A stretch of 64,000 bases of DNA from Catenuloplanes atrovinosus (GCF_031458235.1 NZ_JAVDYB010000001.1:1447001-1511000), one strand, 5' to 3'; shown: positions 36,823 to 45,558, numbered from the stretch's first letter. Made by a program: numbers and translations. Notes: generated by a model not told the origin, from the sequence alone.

Positions 36823-37749
36823 TCAGGCGGGCGTGGTGACCGCCGCGTCGCGGGTGGCGGGGAGCGTCTCCGGGACCTCGTCGCCGGCCGGCGCGGAGGG
36901 GCGGGCCGGGCGGGTGGACAGCCAGCAGCCGGAGGCGATCAGGGCGAAGCCGGCCACCGTGGCGACGCCGATCGGCTCGCCGAGCAGCGCGACGCCGAGC
37001 AGCACCGCGACCACCGGGTTGACGTAGGTGACCAGGCCGGCGCGGGACGGGCCGGCCTCCGCGATCAGGCCGTAGAAGGCGAGCAGCGCGACCGCGGTGC
37101 AGAGCACGCCGAGCCCGGCCAGCGCCAGCCAGGACACCGGCCGTACCGGCGCGACCGGCAGCGCGAACAGCGCGAACGGCAGCAGCACCAGCGAGCTGAT
37201 CGTGGTGGTGCCGGCGGTCAGCGCGACCGGCGGCACGTCCGCGGCCCAGCGCTGCACCAGGATGGTCGCGACCGCGTAGCCGATCGTGGCCAGCAGCACC
37301 ATGCCGGCGCCGATCAGGCCCAGCCGGTCGCCGGAGATGTCCGCGCCGACCAGCACCGCGACGCCGGCGAAGCCCAGGCCCAGGCCGGCGGCCCGGCCGA
37401 GGCTGAGCGGCTCGGTGCGCAGCAGGAGCAGCGTGACCACGGCCGGCTCGATCGCGATCAGCAGCGCGGTCAGCGAGGAGCTGATGTGCACCTCGCCGTA
37501 CGTGATGAGCAGGAACGGGCCGACGATGTGCACGAACGAGATGGTGGTGATCACCAGCAGCCGCCCGCGCAGCGCGGTGAGCACGCCGCGCGCGGCCGCG
37601 ATCGGCAGCAGCACCAGCGCGGCGATGGCGAGCCGGCCGAAGACCACCGCCAGCGGCGACAGGTCCTCGATCGCCACCTTGATCAGTAGGTACGGCATCC
37701 CCCACAGCAGGGAGACGGTGAGGAAGAGAAACCAGGCACGTCTGTTCAC
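36823..37749 (-). CDS. EamA-family (DMT) transporter
   Basis: A 308-residue protein with ten membrane helices and two EamA repeats (first WFLFLTVSLLWGMPYLLIKV; second starts near GMVLLATIGYAVATILVQRW, with the typical TYVNPVVAVLLGVALLGEP). Members export amino acids, metabolites or drugs. GTG 37749 follows GAGAGG. It is divergent from a LysR gene with a dyad between them, suggesting LysR control. Confidence 0.9.
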   Translation of the reverse strand: MNRRAWFLFLTVSLLWGMPYLLIKVAIEDLSPLAVVFGRLAIAALVLLPIAAARGVLTALRGRLLVITTISFVHIVGPFLLITYGEVHISSSLTALLIAIEPAVVTLLLLRTEPLSLGRAAGLGLGFAGVAVLVGADISGDRLGLIGAGMVLLATIGYAVATILVQRWAADVPPVALTAGTTTISSLVLLPFALFALPVAPVRPVSWLALAGLGVLCTAVALLAFYGLIAEAGPSRAGLVTYVNPVVAVLLGVALLGEPIGVATVAGFALIASGCWLSTRPARPSAPAGDEVPETLPATRDAAVTTPA

Positions 37750-37767
37750 GACGTCAGCCTCTCGCCG

Positions 37768-37784
37768 TACCGTTGTAAGCGGTA
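37768..37784. promoter_or_regulatory. Candidate LysR operator
   Basis: TACCG (37768-37772), 7 bp, CGGTA (37780-37784) forms a perfect dyad with the T-N11-A spacing expected of LysR-type recognition sites, in the 70-bp gap between the divergent EamA and LysR genes. Confidence 0.55.
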
Positions 37785-37819
37785 GTGATGATTCGCTGGG
37801 GTTGTTTTAAGGAGCACTG

Positions 37820-38719
37820 ATGATCGACGTGCACCGGCTCAGGGTACTGCGCGAGGTGGCGCGGCACGGCAGCTTCAACCGCGCGGCGGTCGCGCTGCGG
37901 ATGACCGCGTCCGCGGTCTCCCAGCAGATCGCCGCGCTGGAGCGCTCGGTCGGCACCCCGGTCGTCGCGCGCAGCACGCGCGGTGTGCGGCTGACCGACG
38001 CGGGCCTGATCCTGACCGAGACCGCGGACGCGGTCACCGCGGAGCTGGATCGGGCCGTGCACGACCTGGCCCGGCTGTCCGGCGACGCGGACCGGCACCT
38101 CGCGGTCGCCACGTTCACCAGCGGCGGGCAGCGGCTGCTGCCGCCCGCGCTCGGCCGGTTCCACCGCGAGCACCCGGACGTGCTGCTCAACGTGGTGGAG
38201 GCGGACACCGAGGAGAGCCTGCCGCGGGTGAGCACCGGGGAGGCGGATCTGGCGATCGCGTACCACTTCGACGGCCCGCCGCCGTCCGTGCCGGGCCTGG
38301 CGTGGACGCCGCTGCTCGACGATCCGATGTGGGTGGTGCTGCCGTCCGGCCATCCGATGGCCGGCCGGGACACGGTCACGCTCGGCGAACTGGCCGAGGA
38401 GCGCTGGATCCTCGGCTGCGTCGGCCTCGACGACATGCTCGGGCAGCACGCGGCGCTGGCCGGGTTCGCGCCGGTGATCGCGTGCCGGAGCACCGACTAC
38501 GTGTTCGCGCAGTCGATGGTCCGGGCCGGCATCGGCATCAGCCTGGTGCCGCAGGTGGCGCTGGCCGCCGACCGCGGCGGCCTGTCCGTGGTGCCGCTGA
38601 TGGGCCCGGGCCCGATCCGGTACGTGGGTGTGGCCACGCCGCGGCGGCGGGTGCGCCCGGTGGCGGCCGCGCTGCTGCGGGCGCTGCAGGAGACGGTCGC
38701 GGGGCTGCCGGTCGCTTGA
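37820..38719 (+). CDS. LysR-family transcriptional regulator
   Basis: A 299-residue LysR protein: helix-turn-helix in residues 1-60 (VARHGSFNRAAVALRMTASAVSQQ), followed by a periplasmic-binding-like effector domain (HLAVATFTSGGQRLLPPALG). AAGGAG sits 5 nt before ATG 37820. The divergent EamA transporter is the likely target; the effector may be the transported compound. Confidence 0.93.
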   Translation: MIDVHRLRVLREVARHGSFNRAAVALRMTASAVSQQIAALERSVGTPVVARSTRGVRLTDAGLILTETADAVTAELDRAVHDLARLSGDADRHLAVATFTSGGQRLLPPALGRFHREHPDVLLNVVEADTEESLPRVSTGEADLAIAYHFDGPPPSVPGLAWTPLLDDPMWVVLPSGHPMAGRDTVTLGELAEERWILGCVGLDDMLGQHAALAGFAPVIACRSTDYVFAQSMVRAGIGISLVPQVALAADRGGLSVVPLMGPGPIRYVGVATPRRRVRPVAAALLRALQETVAGLPVA

Positions 38720-38766
38720 CCCGTGCCGCCATCCTGAGACGGTAGTCGATAAAAGGGGTGACGGCG

Positions 38767-40047
38767 ATGGCGCGGTTCCTGTTCTCGGCCACGGCGCTGG
38801 CCGGGCACGTGAACCCGGCGCTTCCGCTGGTCGCGGCGTTGACCGCGGCCGGGCACCGGGTGCGGTTCATGACCGGCGCCGAGTTCGGCGACGCGATCAT
38901 CCGGGCCGGCGCCGAGTTCCACCGGGCGCCGCCGGAGGCCGAGGTCGGCGACTCCAACCTGGACCGGCGGTTCCCGGAGCGGGCCGCGCTGCGCGGGCTG
39001 CGCAAGCTGCGCTGGGACCTCGCGCACCTGTTCGTGGCGCCGGCCGTGCCGGTGGCCGCGGAGTTGGGGCGGCTGCTGGCGGACGAGCCGGCGGACCTGC
39101 TGGTGGCGGACGTGCTGTGTCTCGGCGCCGGGCTGGCCGCGGAGGCCGGTGGCCCGCCGCTCGCGCTCTACGGCATGAGCGTGCTGCCGTTCCCCAGCGT
39201 GGACGTGGCGCCGACCGGGCTGGCGCTGCCGCCCCGGTCCGGCCCGCTCGGCCGGCTCCGCAACCGGGCGCTGCACGCGCTGGTCCGGCGCACCGTGTTC
39301 GGGTTCACGACCGGGCTGATGGACGCGCAGCGTGCCCGGCTCGGGCTGCCGCCGGCCGGCCGGACCGCGCTGGAGATCGCGCCGCCCGCCGCGTACCTGC
39401 AGCTCTCGCCGCCCGGGTTCGAGTATCCGCGCGGCGACCTGCCGGGCTTCGTCCACTTCGTCGGGCATCCCCGCCCGCGGCCGCCGGACCCGGGCTGGGC
39501 GCGGCCGGCGTGGTGGTCCGAGGTGGAGTGCGCGCGGCGGCCGGTCGTGGTGGTCACCCAGGGCACGGTCGCCACCGACCTCGGCCAGTTGGTCCGGCCC
39601 GCGCTGGCCGCGCTCGCCGGCGAGGACGTGCTGGTGGTGGCGCTGACCTCGGGCGCGGACCCGGCTGAGCTGGGCGCGCTGCCGGCGAACGCGCGCACGG
39701 CCGCCTGGGTGCCGTTCGGCGCGCTCTTCCCGCACGCGTCCGTGGTGGTGACGAACGGCGGCTTCGGCGGCGTGCAGACCGCGCTCGGCTTCGGCGTGCC
39801 GCTGGTGGTGGCCGGCCGGACCGAGGACAAGGCGGAGGTGGCGGCGCGCGTGGCGTACAGCGGCGTGGGGGTTGATCTGCGCACCCAGACGCCGGCGCCG
39901 GCGGCGATCCGGGACGCGGTGCGCCGGGTGCTGGCCGGCCCGTCGTTCGCGGCCCGGGCCCGCGCGCTGCGCGACGAGACCGGCGGCCAGGACCCGGCCG
40001 AGCGCGCGTCCGCGCTGCTCACGGCGCTGGCGAACGGCCGTATGTAA
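38767..40047 (+). CDS. GT1-family (MGT-type) glycosyltransferase
   Basis: A 426-residue GT-B enzyme. The N-terminal acceptor domain starts MARFLFSATALAGHVNPALP; the C-terminal donor domain has WVPFGALFPHASVVVTNGGF and GVQTALGFGVPLVVAGRTED with the DKAEVAARVAYSG segment, which resemble macrolide-type UDP-sugar transferases. The usual THGG of the family reads TNGG. The acceptor is unknown, perhaps a polyketide or other lipophilic molecule, and no biosynthetic cluster is adjacent. I chose ATG 38767 because AAGGGG lies 8 nt upstream; GTG 38758 is in frame. Confidence 0.88.
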   Translation: MARFLFSATALAGHVNPALPLVAALTAAGHRVRFMTGAEFGDAIIRAGAEFHRAPPEAEVGDSNLDRRFPERAALRGLRKLRWDLAHLFVAPAVPVAAELGRLLADEPADLLVADVLCLGAGLAAEAGGPPLALYGMSVLPFPSVDVAPTGLALPPRSGPLGRLRNRALHALVRRTVFGFTTGLMDAQRARLGLPPAGRTALEIAPPAAYLQLSPPGFEYPRGDLPGFVHFVGHPRPRPPDPGWARPAWWSEVECARRPVVVVTQGTVATDLGQLVRPALAALAGEDVLVVALTSGADPAELGALPANARTAAWVPFGALFPHASVVVTNGGFGGVQTALGFGVPLVVAGRTEDKAEVAARVAYSGVGVDLRTQTPAPAAIRDAVRRVLAGPSFAARARALRDETGGQDPAERASALLTALANGRM

Positions 40048-40056
40048 AAAATTGTA

Positions 40057-40110
40057 GACATCATGTCCAGTAGACCTTACCTTGGTGATGTCAAAGATTT
40101 TGTACATCAC
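40057..40110. promoter_or_regulatory. Twin operators upstream of the membrane protein-XRE operon
   Basis: An AT-rich leader contains a perfect 11-bp palindrome GACATCATGTC (40057-40067) and a dyad GTGATGT (40085-40091) / ACATCAC (40104-40110) with a 12-bp spacer. The two share the ACATCA/TGATGT half-site, so one regulator could bind both; the XRE protein encoded at the end of the operon is the natural candidate. Confidence 0.6.
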
Positions 40111-40125
40111 GGGAGGGACGGTGCC

Positions 40126-40515
40126 ATGTCGCTGGAGGAGAGGCGGGCCTGGATCAGGCTCGTCGTCGCGGTGATCGCCTACGGGGTCTACGTGGCGGTG
40201 GTGGCCGCCGGCGCGCCGTACGGCCCGGCCCTGCTCTGGTCCGTCGGCGGCGCGATCGCGGCCGGCATCCTCGGCGAGATCCTGCTCGGCGGCCGGTCCC
40301 GCGAGATCGACGAGCGGGACCGCGAGATCGGCCGCGCCGGTGACCACATCGGGCAGTCGCTGCTGGTGGTCGGCGCGCTCGCCGGCATGCTGATGGCGAT
40401 CGCGGGCTGGGACCACTTCTGGATCGCCAACGCGATCTACCTCGGCTTCGTGCTCTCCGCCGTGCTCGGCGGCGTCGCCAAGGCCATCCTCTACCGCACG
40501 GGCATGCCGTGGTGA
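40126..40515 (+). CDS. Four-helix membrane protein of XRE-linked type
   Basis: A 129-residue protein with four hydrophobic helices (LVVAVIAYGVYVAVVAAGA, LLWSVGGAIAAGILGEILLG, IGQSLLVVGALAGMLMAIAG, AIYLGFVLSAVLGGVAKAIL) and a charged loop REIDERDREIGRAGDHIG. Proteins of this DUF2178-like design are commonly encoded just before a small XRE regulator, as here, with a 4-bp overlap. Their function is unknown. GGGAGGG upstream is the ribosome site. Confidence 0.82.
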   Translation: MSLEERRAWIRLVVAVIAYGVYVAVVAAGAPYGPALLWSVGGAIAAGILGEILLGGRSREIDERDREIGRAGDHIGQSLLVVGALAGMLMAIAGWDHFWIANAIYLGFVLSAVLGGVAKAILYRTGMPW

Positions 40516-40739
40516 AGCCGACCCGGGTGACGAACAGCATCCGCGCCCTCCGCTTCGCCCACGACGAGATGACCCAGGCCGACCTGGCCCGGCGCATCGG
40601 CGTCACCCGGCAGACCGTCATCGCCATCGAGCAGGGCCGCTACTCGCCCTCGCTGGAGATCGCCTTCCAGATCGCGCACGTCTTCGGCGTCCCCCTCGAG
40701 GACGTCTTCCACTACCCCTCGTCACCCGGAGAGTCGTGA
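40512..40739 (+). CDS. Small XRE-family regulator
   Basis: A 75-residue protein consisting of a single helix-turn-helix (MTQADLARRIGVTRQTVIAI with EQGRYSPSLEIAFQIA). It belongs to the short XRE group coupled to membrane proteins. It starts at GTG 40512 inside the stop of the previous gene, and its own stop overlaps the next ATG by 1 bp. It likely represses its operon through the ACATCA-type sites upstream. Confidence 0.9.
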   Translation: MKPTRVTNSIRALRFAHDEMTQADLARRIGVTRQTVIAIEQGRYSPSLEIAFQIAHVFGVPLEDVFHYPSSPGES

Positions 40740-41716
40740 TGAAAGCCCTGATCAACCGGCGGTACGGAGATCCGTCCGCGGTCCTGGAGCTCGCCGACCT
40801 GCCCCGCCCGTCGCCGGCCCGCGGCGAGGTGCTGATCCGCGTCCACGCCGCCGCCGTCGACCCCGGCGTGTGGATTCTGGTCACCGGCCGCCCGCCCGCC
40901 ATGCGCCTGATGGGCTTCGGGGTACGCCGCCCGAAGCACCCGGTCCGCGGCCGTGACCTGGCCGGCGTGGTCGTCGAGACCGGCCCGGACGTGACCACGC
41001 TCGCGCCCGGCGACGAGGTGTACGGCACCTGCGACCGCGGCTCCTACGCGGAGTACACGGTGGCGCCGGTGACGTGGCTGGCCCGCAAGCCGGCCCGGCT
41101 GTCGTTCGCCGAGGCCGCGGCCGTGCCGGTCTCCGGCCAGACCGCGCTCGCCGCGATCCGCGCCGCCGGTCCGCTCACCGGCCGCCGCATGATGATCACC
41201 GGCGCGGGCGGCGGCATCGGCGTCTTCGCGGTGCAGCTCGCGATCGCGGCCGGCGCGCGCGTCACCGCGGTCTGCGGCCCCGGCAAGGCCGCGCTGATGG
41301 AGTCGCTCGGCGTGGACCGCGTCATCGACTACACGCGCGACGAGGTCGACCGGGACGGCCCGGTCCACGACGTCATCCTGGACACCGCCGGCTGCCGCCC
41401 GTTCCCGCTGCTCCGCCGCGCGCTCACTCGCACCGGCCGGGTCCTGCTGGCCGGCGGCGGCCACGACGCCCCCGGCCTCCTCGGCGGCTTCACCCGACAG
41501 CTGCGCGCACCACTGCTCACCACCTTCGCCCGCCAGCGCTTCCGCCCGGTCGCCGGCCGGGAGAGCACCGCCGGCCTGGAGGACCTCTCCCGCGCCATCG
41601 ACGCCGGCACCCTCACCCCGGTCATCGGCCGCACCTTCCCCCTCGAATCCGGCGCCGACGCGATCACCCACCTGGCCGGCGGCCACCCCACCGGCAAGAC
41701 CGTCATCACGATCTGA
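40739..41716 (+). CDS. NAD(P)-dependent MDR oxidoreductase
   Basis: A 325-residue zinc-free medium-chain reductase: MKALINRRYGDPSAVLELAD, GRDLAGVVVETGPDVTTLAP, VSGQTALAAIRAAGPLTGRR and the nucleotide-binding MITGAGGGIGVFAVQLAIAA. It is joined to the XRE gene by TGATG, so it belongs to the same operon and its substrate is probably what the regulator system responds to. ATG 40739 is used; GTG 40736 is in frame. Confidence 0.9.
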   Translation: MKALINRRYGDPSAVLELADLPRPSPARGEVLIRVHAAAVDPGVWILVTGRPPAMRLMGFGVRRPKHPVRGRDLAGVVVETGPDVTTLAPGDEVYGTCDRGSYAEYTVAPVTWLARKPARLSFAEAAAVPVSGQTALAAIRAAGPLTGRRMMITGAGGGIGVFAVQLAIAAGARVTAVCGPGKAALMESLGVDRVIDYTRDEVDRDGPVHDVILDTAGCRPFPLLRRALTRTGRVLLAGGGHDAPGLLGGFTRQLRAPLLTTFARQRFRPVAGRESTAGLEDLSRAIDAGTLTPVIGRTFPLESGADAITHLAGGHPTGKTVITI

Positions 41717-41785
41717 CGGCACCGTGCCTCGCCACAGGATTCGCCCGGCATGAGCTTCGGCACGTGCGCGCGAGGTCCGGCCGTC

Positions 41786-43807
41786 TCAGGCCGCGATGGT
41801 GGCGATCTCGGCGGCGGTCAGCGGGCGGTCGTAGGCGCGGACGTCGTCGATGGCGCCGCCGAACGGGGCGGTCCAGACGCCGTCGATCAGGGTGCGGCCG
41901 GCGAGGAGCGGGCCGGTGGCGTTCCAGCGGACCGGGTGGTGGACGGTGGCCTCGGGGCGGCCGCCGACGAACAGGGTGACGGTGCCGGTGGCGGCGTCGT
42001 GAGTGACGGCCAGGTGGGTCCAGGTGCGCAGTTGCGGCGTGGAGGTGCCGGTGGCGACGTCGGCGTCCGGGGCGGTGGAGTCGGTGCGCGGCAGGAGGGC
42101 CCGCCAGGCGTCCGCGGCCCGGTCGTACCGGAGGATGAAAGCACTGCCCACGGCGCCCGGCTGGCAGAGGATGCCACGGTCGGCACGGCGGTCGGTGAGG
42201 TAGGCCCAGGCCATGACCGTGAAGCTCCGGTCGGTACGCACGGCGGGACGCCCGGCACTGGCCTGACCGTCCGGGGTGGACGCGCTGAACCGCATCGCGG
42301 AGCCGGTGCCGTCGTGGCCGCCCGCGACCCGGCCGGCGGTGCCGGACAGCGTGGCGGTGTTGCCGGTGCCGGAGGCGTCGGCCAGCGTACGGCCGGTGGT
42401 CTCGTCGGCCGGCCACCAGAGCTGCAGCCCGCCGGTCACGCCGTCGGGCGGCAGCGGTCGCGCGGCGCGCAGCGGGGGAGCGGAGGACCGGGGCGGCGAC
42501 GGTGCGCCGGTGGGGGCGGGCGTCGGGGCCGGCTCCAGTTCGCCGGCGAGGAACGAGCGGGTGGTGGGGATCGCGGCGACGCCGATCAGCAGCGTGCCGG
42601 TGGTCAGCGCGGCGACCGTGATGCGGCGGCGGCGCGACTCCCGGCGGTGCATGAGGTCGATGGGGGAGAGCTCCGGCGGGCCCGAGCGGTCGGCCTCCGG
42701 GGAGTCCTCGCCGGGCTCCACCTCGGCGGGGGCGGCGGGCTCGTCCTCCCGAGGATCGTCGCCCTCCGGATCGGCGGCGGCGTCCACCTGGCCGACCGCC
42801 TCGGCCGCCTCGGCCGCCTCGGCCGCCTCGGCCGCCTCGGCCGTCACGGCCGGACCGGCGGGTTCCGCCCCGGTGCGATCGGCCTCCGCCTCGCCCGCGT
42901 CCGGAGTGGACGGCTCCGTCTCGCGGCTCCGCTGCCGCCCCGGCCCGCACCCCGCGCCCGGCGCGCGCTCCACGGCCGGCACCCGGTCACCCTCGGCGGC
43001 GGACCCCAGCTCCAGCGTCCGCCGCGCGCCCGGCACCGCGGCCGGGGCGTCCAGCCACGGGTCCGGCGGCGACACCGCGAACCCGGCCGCGGCCTGCAGC
43101 TCGCGCAGCCGCTCGCCGAACTGCCGCGCCGAGTCGACCTCGACCGCGGACGGCACGCCCAGCACCGCGCCGAGCACGTCCGCCAGCCCGGGCACCGCGA
43201 GCACGCCCGGCGTGGCCAGGCCCGCGTACACGCCGAAACCCGGCTGCGGCACCGCGCCGGTCAGCAGCGCGAACAGCACCTCACCCAGGCCGGCGAGGTC
43301 GTCGCGCGGGGAGAGGTACGCCGTACCGACGCTGAAGTCGGACAGCAGCGGCCGGCCCTCCAGATCCAGCAGCACGTTCGACAGCCGCACCGCCCCGTGC
43401 GGCACGGCCAGCCCGTGCGCGTAGGCGAGCGCGTCCGCCAGCCGGACGGCCGCGGCCAGCACCCACGCCTGGTCGACCGGGCCGGTGCGCAGCAGCGCCT
43501 CGGCGAGCGTGCCGCCCTCGCCCAGGCGCATCGCCTGCCAGGCCCGCCCGGTCGGGGTCACGCCCACCGCGTGCACGGCCGCGATCGACGGGTGCCCGCC
43601 GAGCCGGCCGACCGCGCGGCACGCGTCCTGGTACGCGAGCACGGCCGCCTGGCTCCGTACGTACCGGTGAAACAGCTTCAGGGCGACCCAGCGCGCGCCG
43701 CGTTCGTCCCACGCCCGGTAGACGGTGGCGCCGCCGCCCGAGCCGATCCGATGGGTGCCGGTGTACCCGGCGGGGGTGTCGATCCCCGGACCGCTCATCA
43801 CGTCCAC
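41786..43807 (-). CDS. Membrane pseudokinase with extracellular LamG-like domain
   Basis: A protein of about 673 residues. An N-terminal kinase-like domain (about 15-260) keeps the glycine loop (HRIGSGGGATVYRA) and the ATP-binding Lys (WVALKLF). In the catalytic loop HRD-LKxxN is replaced by PHGAVRLSNVLL, so the catalytic Asp is Ala and the Lys is Arg; the DFG reads DFS. Next come an acidic Ala/Glu-rich linker, one membrane helix (about 420; RITVAALTTGTLLIGVAAI), a Pro-rich stretch, and an external LamG/concanavalin-like domain (about 465-673; GSAMRFSASTPDG, RSFTVMAWAYL, GAIDDVRAYDRPLTAAEI). I prefer GTG 43807 (GGAG 6 nt upstream) to ATG 43798. No substrate or partner is known. Confidence 0.85.
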   Translation of the reverse strand: MDVMSGPGIDTPAGYTGTHRIGSGGGATVYRAWDERGARWVALKLFHRYVRSQAAVLAYQDACRAVGRLGGHPSIAAVHAVGVTPTGRAWQAMRLGEGGTLAEALLRTGPVDQAWVLAAAVRLADALAYAHGLAVPHGAVRLSNVLLDLEGRPLLSDFSVGTAYLSPRDDLAGLGEVLFALLTGAVPQPGFGVYAGLATPGVLAVPGLADVLGAVLGVPSAVEVDSARQFGERLRELQAAAGFAVSPPDPWLDAPAAVPGARRTLELGSAAEGDRVPAVERAPGAGCGPGRQRSRETEPSTPDAGEAEADRTGAEPAGPAVTAEAAEAAEAAEAAEAVGQVDAAADPEGDDPREDEPAAPAEVEPGEDSPEADRSGPPELSPIDLMHRRESRRRRITVAALTTGTLLIGVAAIPTTRSFLAGELEPAPTPAPTGAPSPPRSSAPPLRAARPLPPDGVTGGLQLWWPADETTGRTLADASGTGNTATLSGTAGRVAGGHDGTGSAMRFSASTPDGQASAGRPAVRTDRSFTVMAWAYLTDRRADRGILCQPGAVGSAFILRYDRAADAWRALLPRTDSTAPDADVATGTSTPQLRTWTHLAVTHDAATGTVTLFVGGRPEATVHHPVRWNATGPLLAGRTLIDGVWTAPFGGAIDDVRAYDRPLTAAEIATIAA
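42798..42842 (-). repeat. 9-bp coding microsatellite in the pseudokinase linker
   Basis: Five tandem copies of GCCTCGGCC (42798-42842) encode an Ala-Glu-Ala run in the cytoplasmic linker between kinase-like domain and membrane helix. Copy number could vary between strains without frameshift and change linker length. Confidence 0.75.
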
Positions 43808-43905
43808 GTGCTGCTCCGCCCTTCCGAACGTCTGCCGACGAAGGAAACGCGACACCCCGCGCTCCGGCAACGGCCCCGCAGGGTGGGGAAGGCACAATAC
43901 CGGGA

Positions 43906-44442
43906 ATGCGCCCGGAGCCCGGACAGGTCCTCCACTTCTCCGAGGACCCCGCCATCGCCCGGTTCATCCCGCACGTGGCACCGACCAGCACCCGGGCCGA
44001 GCCGCTGGTCTGGGCCGTCGACCACGATCGGGCCCCGGACTACTGGTTCCCCCGCCAGTGTCCGCGCGCCCTGGCCTGGACCACACCGGACACCACCGCC
44101 GCCGACCGCGACCGCGTCCTCGGCCCGGGCGGCGGCGATCGCGTGCACGCCATCGAGTACGGCTGGCTGGAGGCGATGCGCACGGTGCGCCTGTACGCGT
44201 ACCGGCTGCCGGCCGACCGCTTCGCCCCGATCGGCGACCCGGTCCCGCACGCCCACGCCGCCCGCGAGCCGATCACCCCGCTCGGCCCGCCCGAGCCGGT
44301 CGGCGACCTCTTCGCGCTGCACGACCGGGCCGGCATCCAGCTTCGCGTGCTGCCCACCCTCCACCCGTTCTGGGACGACGTGATCACCACGACGCTCGGC
44401 TTCAGCGGCATCCGGCTCCGTAACGCCCGCCCCCGCACCTGA
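43906..44442 (+). CDS. DUF6886 family protein
   Basis: A 178-residue cytoplasmic protein with a HFSEDPAIARFIPHVAPTS start, WAVDHDRAPDYWFPRQCPR, HAIEYGWLEAMRTVRLYAY and LPTLHPFWDDVITTTLGFSG. The order and aromatic residues match a small family of unknown function that I know as DUF6886. It looks like a compact single-domain enzyme or binding protein. It is divergent from the pseudokinase gene. Confidence 0.75.
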   Translation: MRPEPGQVLHFSEDPAIARFIPHVAPTSTRAEPLVWAVDHDRAPDYWFPRQCPRALAWTTPDTTAADRDRVLGPGGGDRVHAIEYGWLEAMRTVRLYAYRLPADRFAPIGDPVPHAHAAREPITPLGPPEPVGDLFALHDRAGIQLRVLPTLHPFWDDVITTTLGFSGIRLRNARPRT

Positions 44443-44503
44443 CCGCCGCCCGGCCTGCACGCCGGACTCCGCGCCCGGCACATACCTGGCGAGGAGGTCA
44501 GTC

Positions 44504-44692
44504 ATGCAACCAGCTGATCGGGAACCGGGCCGCACCGACGCCACCACACTGATCATGCTCGCCAACGCCGGCCTGGTCGGCGTCCCGGCCGCCTACGCGA
44601 CGTCCGGCTCGGTGCTGGTCACGATCGTGGCCGCGCTGGCGGCCGCCGCCATGGTCGCGGTGCACCTGGCGCGCCGGCGCCCGAAGTCCTGA
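44504..44692 (+). CDS. Small two-helix membrane protein
   Basis: A 62-residue protein with two hydrophobic helices (TTLIMLANAGLVGVPAAYAT; LVTIVAALAAAAMVAVHLAR) and a basic end. GAGGAGG lies 6 nt before ATG 44504. The function is unknown. A GC-rich hairpin follows. Confidence 0.6.
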   Translation: MQPADREPGRTDATTLIMLANAGLVGVPAAYATSGSVLVTIVAALAAAAMVAVHLARRRPKS

Positions 44693-44706
44693 GGCGGGCG
44701 AGAAAT

Positions 44707-44740
44707 CCGGCCCGGCCCTTGCACGTTCCGGCCGGGCCGG
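44707..44740. terminator. GC-rich hairpin
   Basis: Perfect 11-bp arms CCGGCCCGGCC (44707-44717) and GGCCGGGCCGG (44730-44740), 12-nt loop, no U-tract. It is 14 bp after the small membrane protein gene. The remaining gap to 44988 holds three direct repeats of GGCAACCGGC (about 44839-44868) and presumably the promoter of the ECF gene; no other feature is seen. Confidence 0.6.
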
Positions 44741-44988
44741 TGCACTACTGGCTAAGGAAACAGCGACAGGAATGCACGTCCGCGACGGACGGCGGTGACT
44801 CGGCGCAACCGTCACCTCCGCCCCGCATGCACGGCAGGCCATGGGCAACCGGCGGCAACCGGCGGCAACCGGGTGCCGACGATGCCGGGAGCATCCCGTC
44901 ACTGAGGCACTCGCGAAACGGGGGAAGCGCTGATGTCGAGAGGCACGGCGCGGTCACGAGACCGACCGAGTGAACGGAGTCCAGTCCC

Positions 44989-45558
44989 ATGGATCAACGT
45001 ACGGCCACGCAGCCGGCCGCGGAGCGGCACGCCGGCTTCGACGAGTTCTACCGCGGCGAGTTCCTGCCGCTCACCCGGACGCTCATGCTGACGGGTGCCG
45101 GCCGGGCCGAGGCCGAGGACGCGGCACAGGAGGCGATGCGGACCGCGCTGCAGCAGTGGGCGCGGATCGATCACCCGCCGGCGTTCGTGCGCACGGTCGC
45201 GCTGCGCGCGCTGTGGCGCGGCCGGTCCCGGACCGGCCGGGAGATCGCCGGAACCGCCGACCGCCCGGTGTGGGCGGACGGTACCGAGTTCGAGTTCGAC
45301 GCGGACACCCGCTACGTGCTCGGGCTGCTCGGTGCGCTCTCCGCGGAGCAGCGGACCGTGATGGCGCTGCGGGTCGACCAGTACAGCACGACGGAGATCG
45401 CCGCGATCACCGGGCAGCCACCGGCGACCGTCCGGTCCAACCTGCGCCACGCACGCCGCCGGCTCGCCCGGATGCTCGACCCGGCCATGCTCGGCGAGGC
45501 CCGGAGGAGGGAGGTGGAGCGATGGAGAACGACGAGCACCTCGAGGTCGACCGGCTGA
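44989..45558 (+). CDS. ECF-type RNA polymerase sigma factor
   Basis: A 189-residue ECF sigma factor of SigE-like actinobacterial type: region 2 (HAGFDEFYRGEFLPLTRTLM; AEAEDAAQEAMRTALQQW) and region 4 (LGALSAEQRTVMALRVDQYS; TEIAAITGQPPATVRSNLRH). No anti-sigma factor with membrane helices follows; instead a 54-residue soluble protein gene overlaps its 3' end. Confidence 0.92.
   Translation: MDQRTATQPAAERHAGFDEFYRGEFLPLTRTLMLTGAGRAEAEDAAQEAMRTALQQWARIDHPPAFVRTVALRALWRGRSRTGREIAGTADRPVWADGTEFEFDADTRYVLGLLGALSAEQRTVMALRVDQYSTTEIAAITGQPPATVRSNLRHARRRLARMLDPAMLGEARRREVERWRTTSTSRSTG

Noticed and set aside
26604-40047. A natural-product gene cluster (oxoamine synthase, MFS exporter, glycosyltransferase, regulators).
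   Set aside because: The genes are scattered over 13 kb with unrelated genes and separate regulators between them; no polyketide, peptide or terpene synthase is present.
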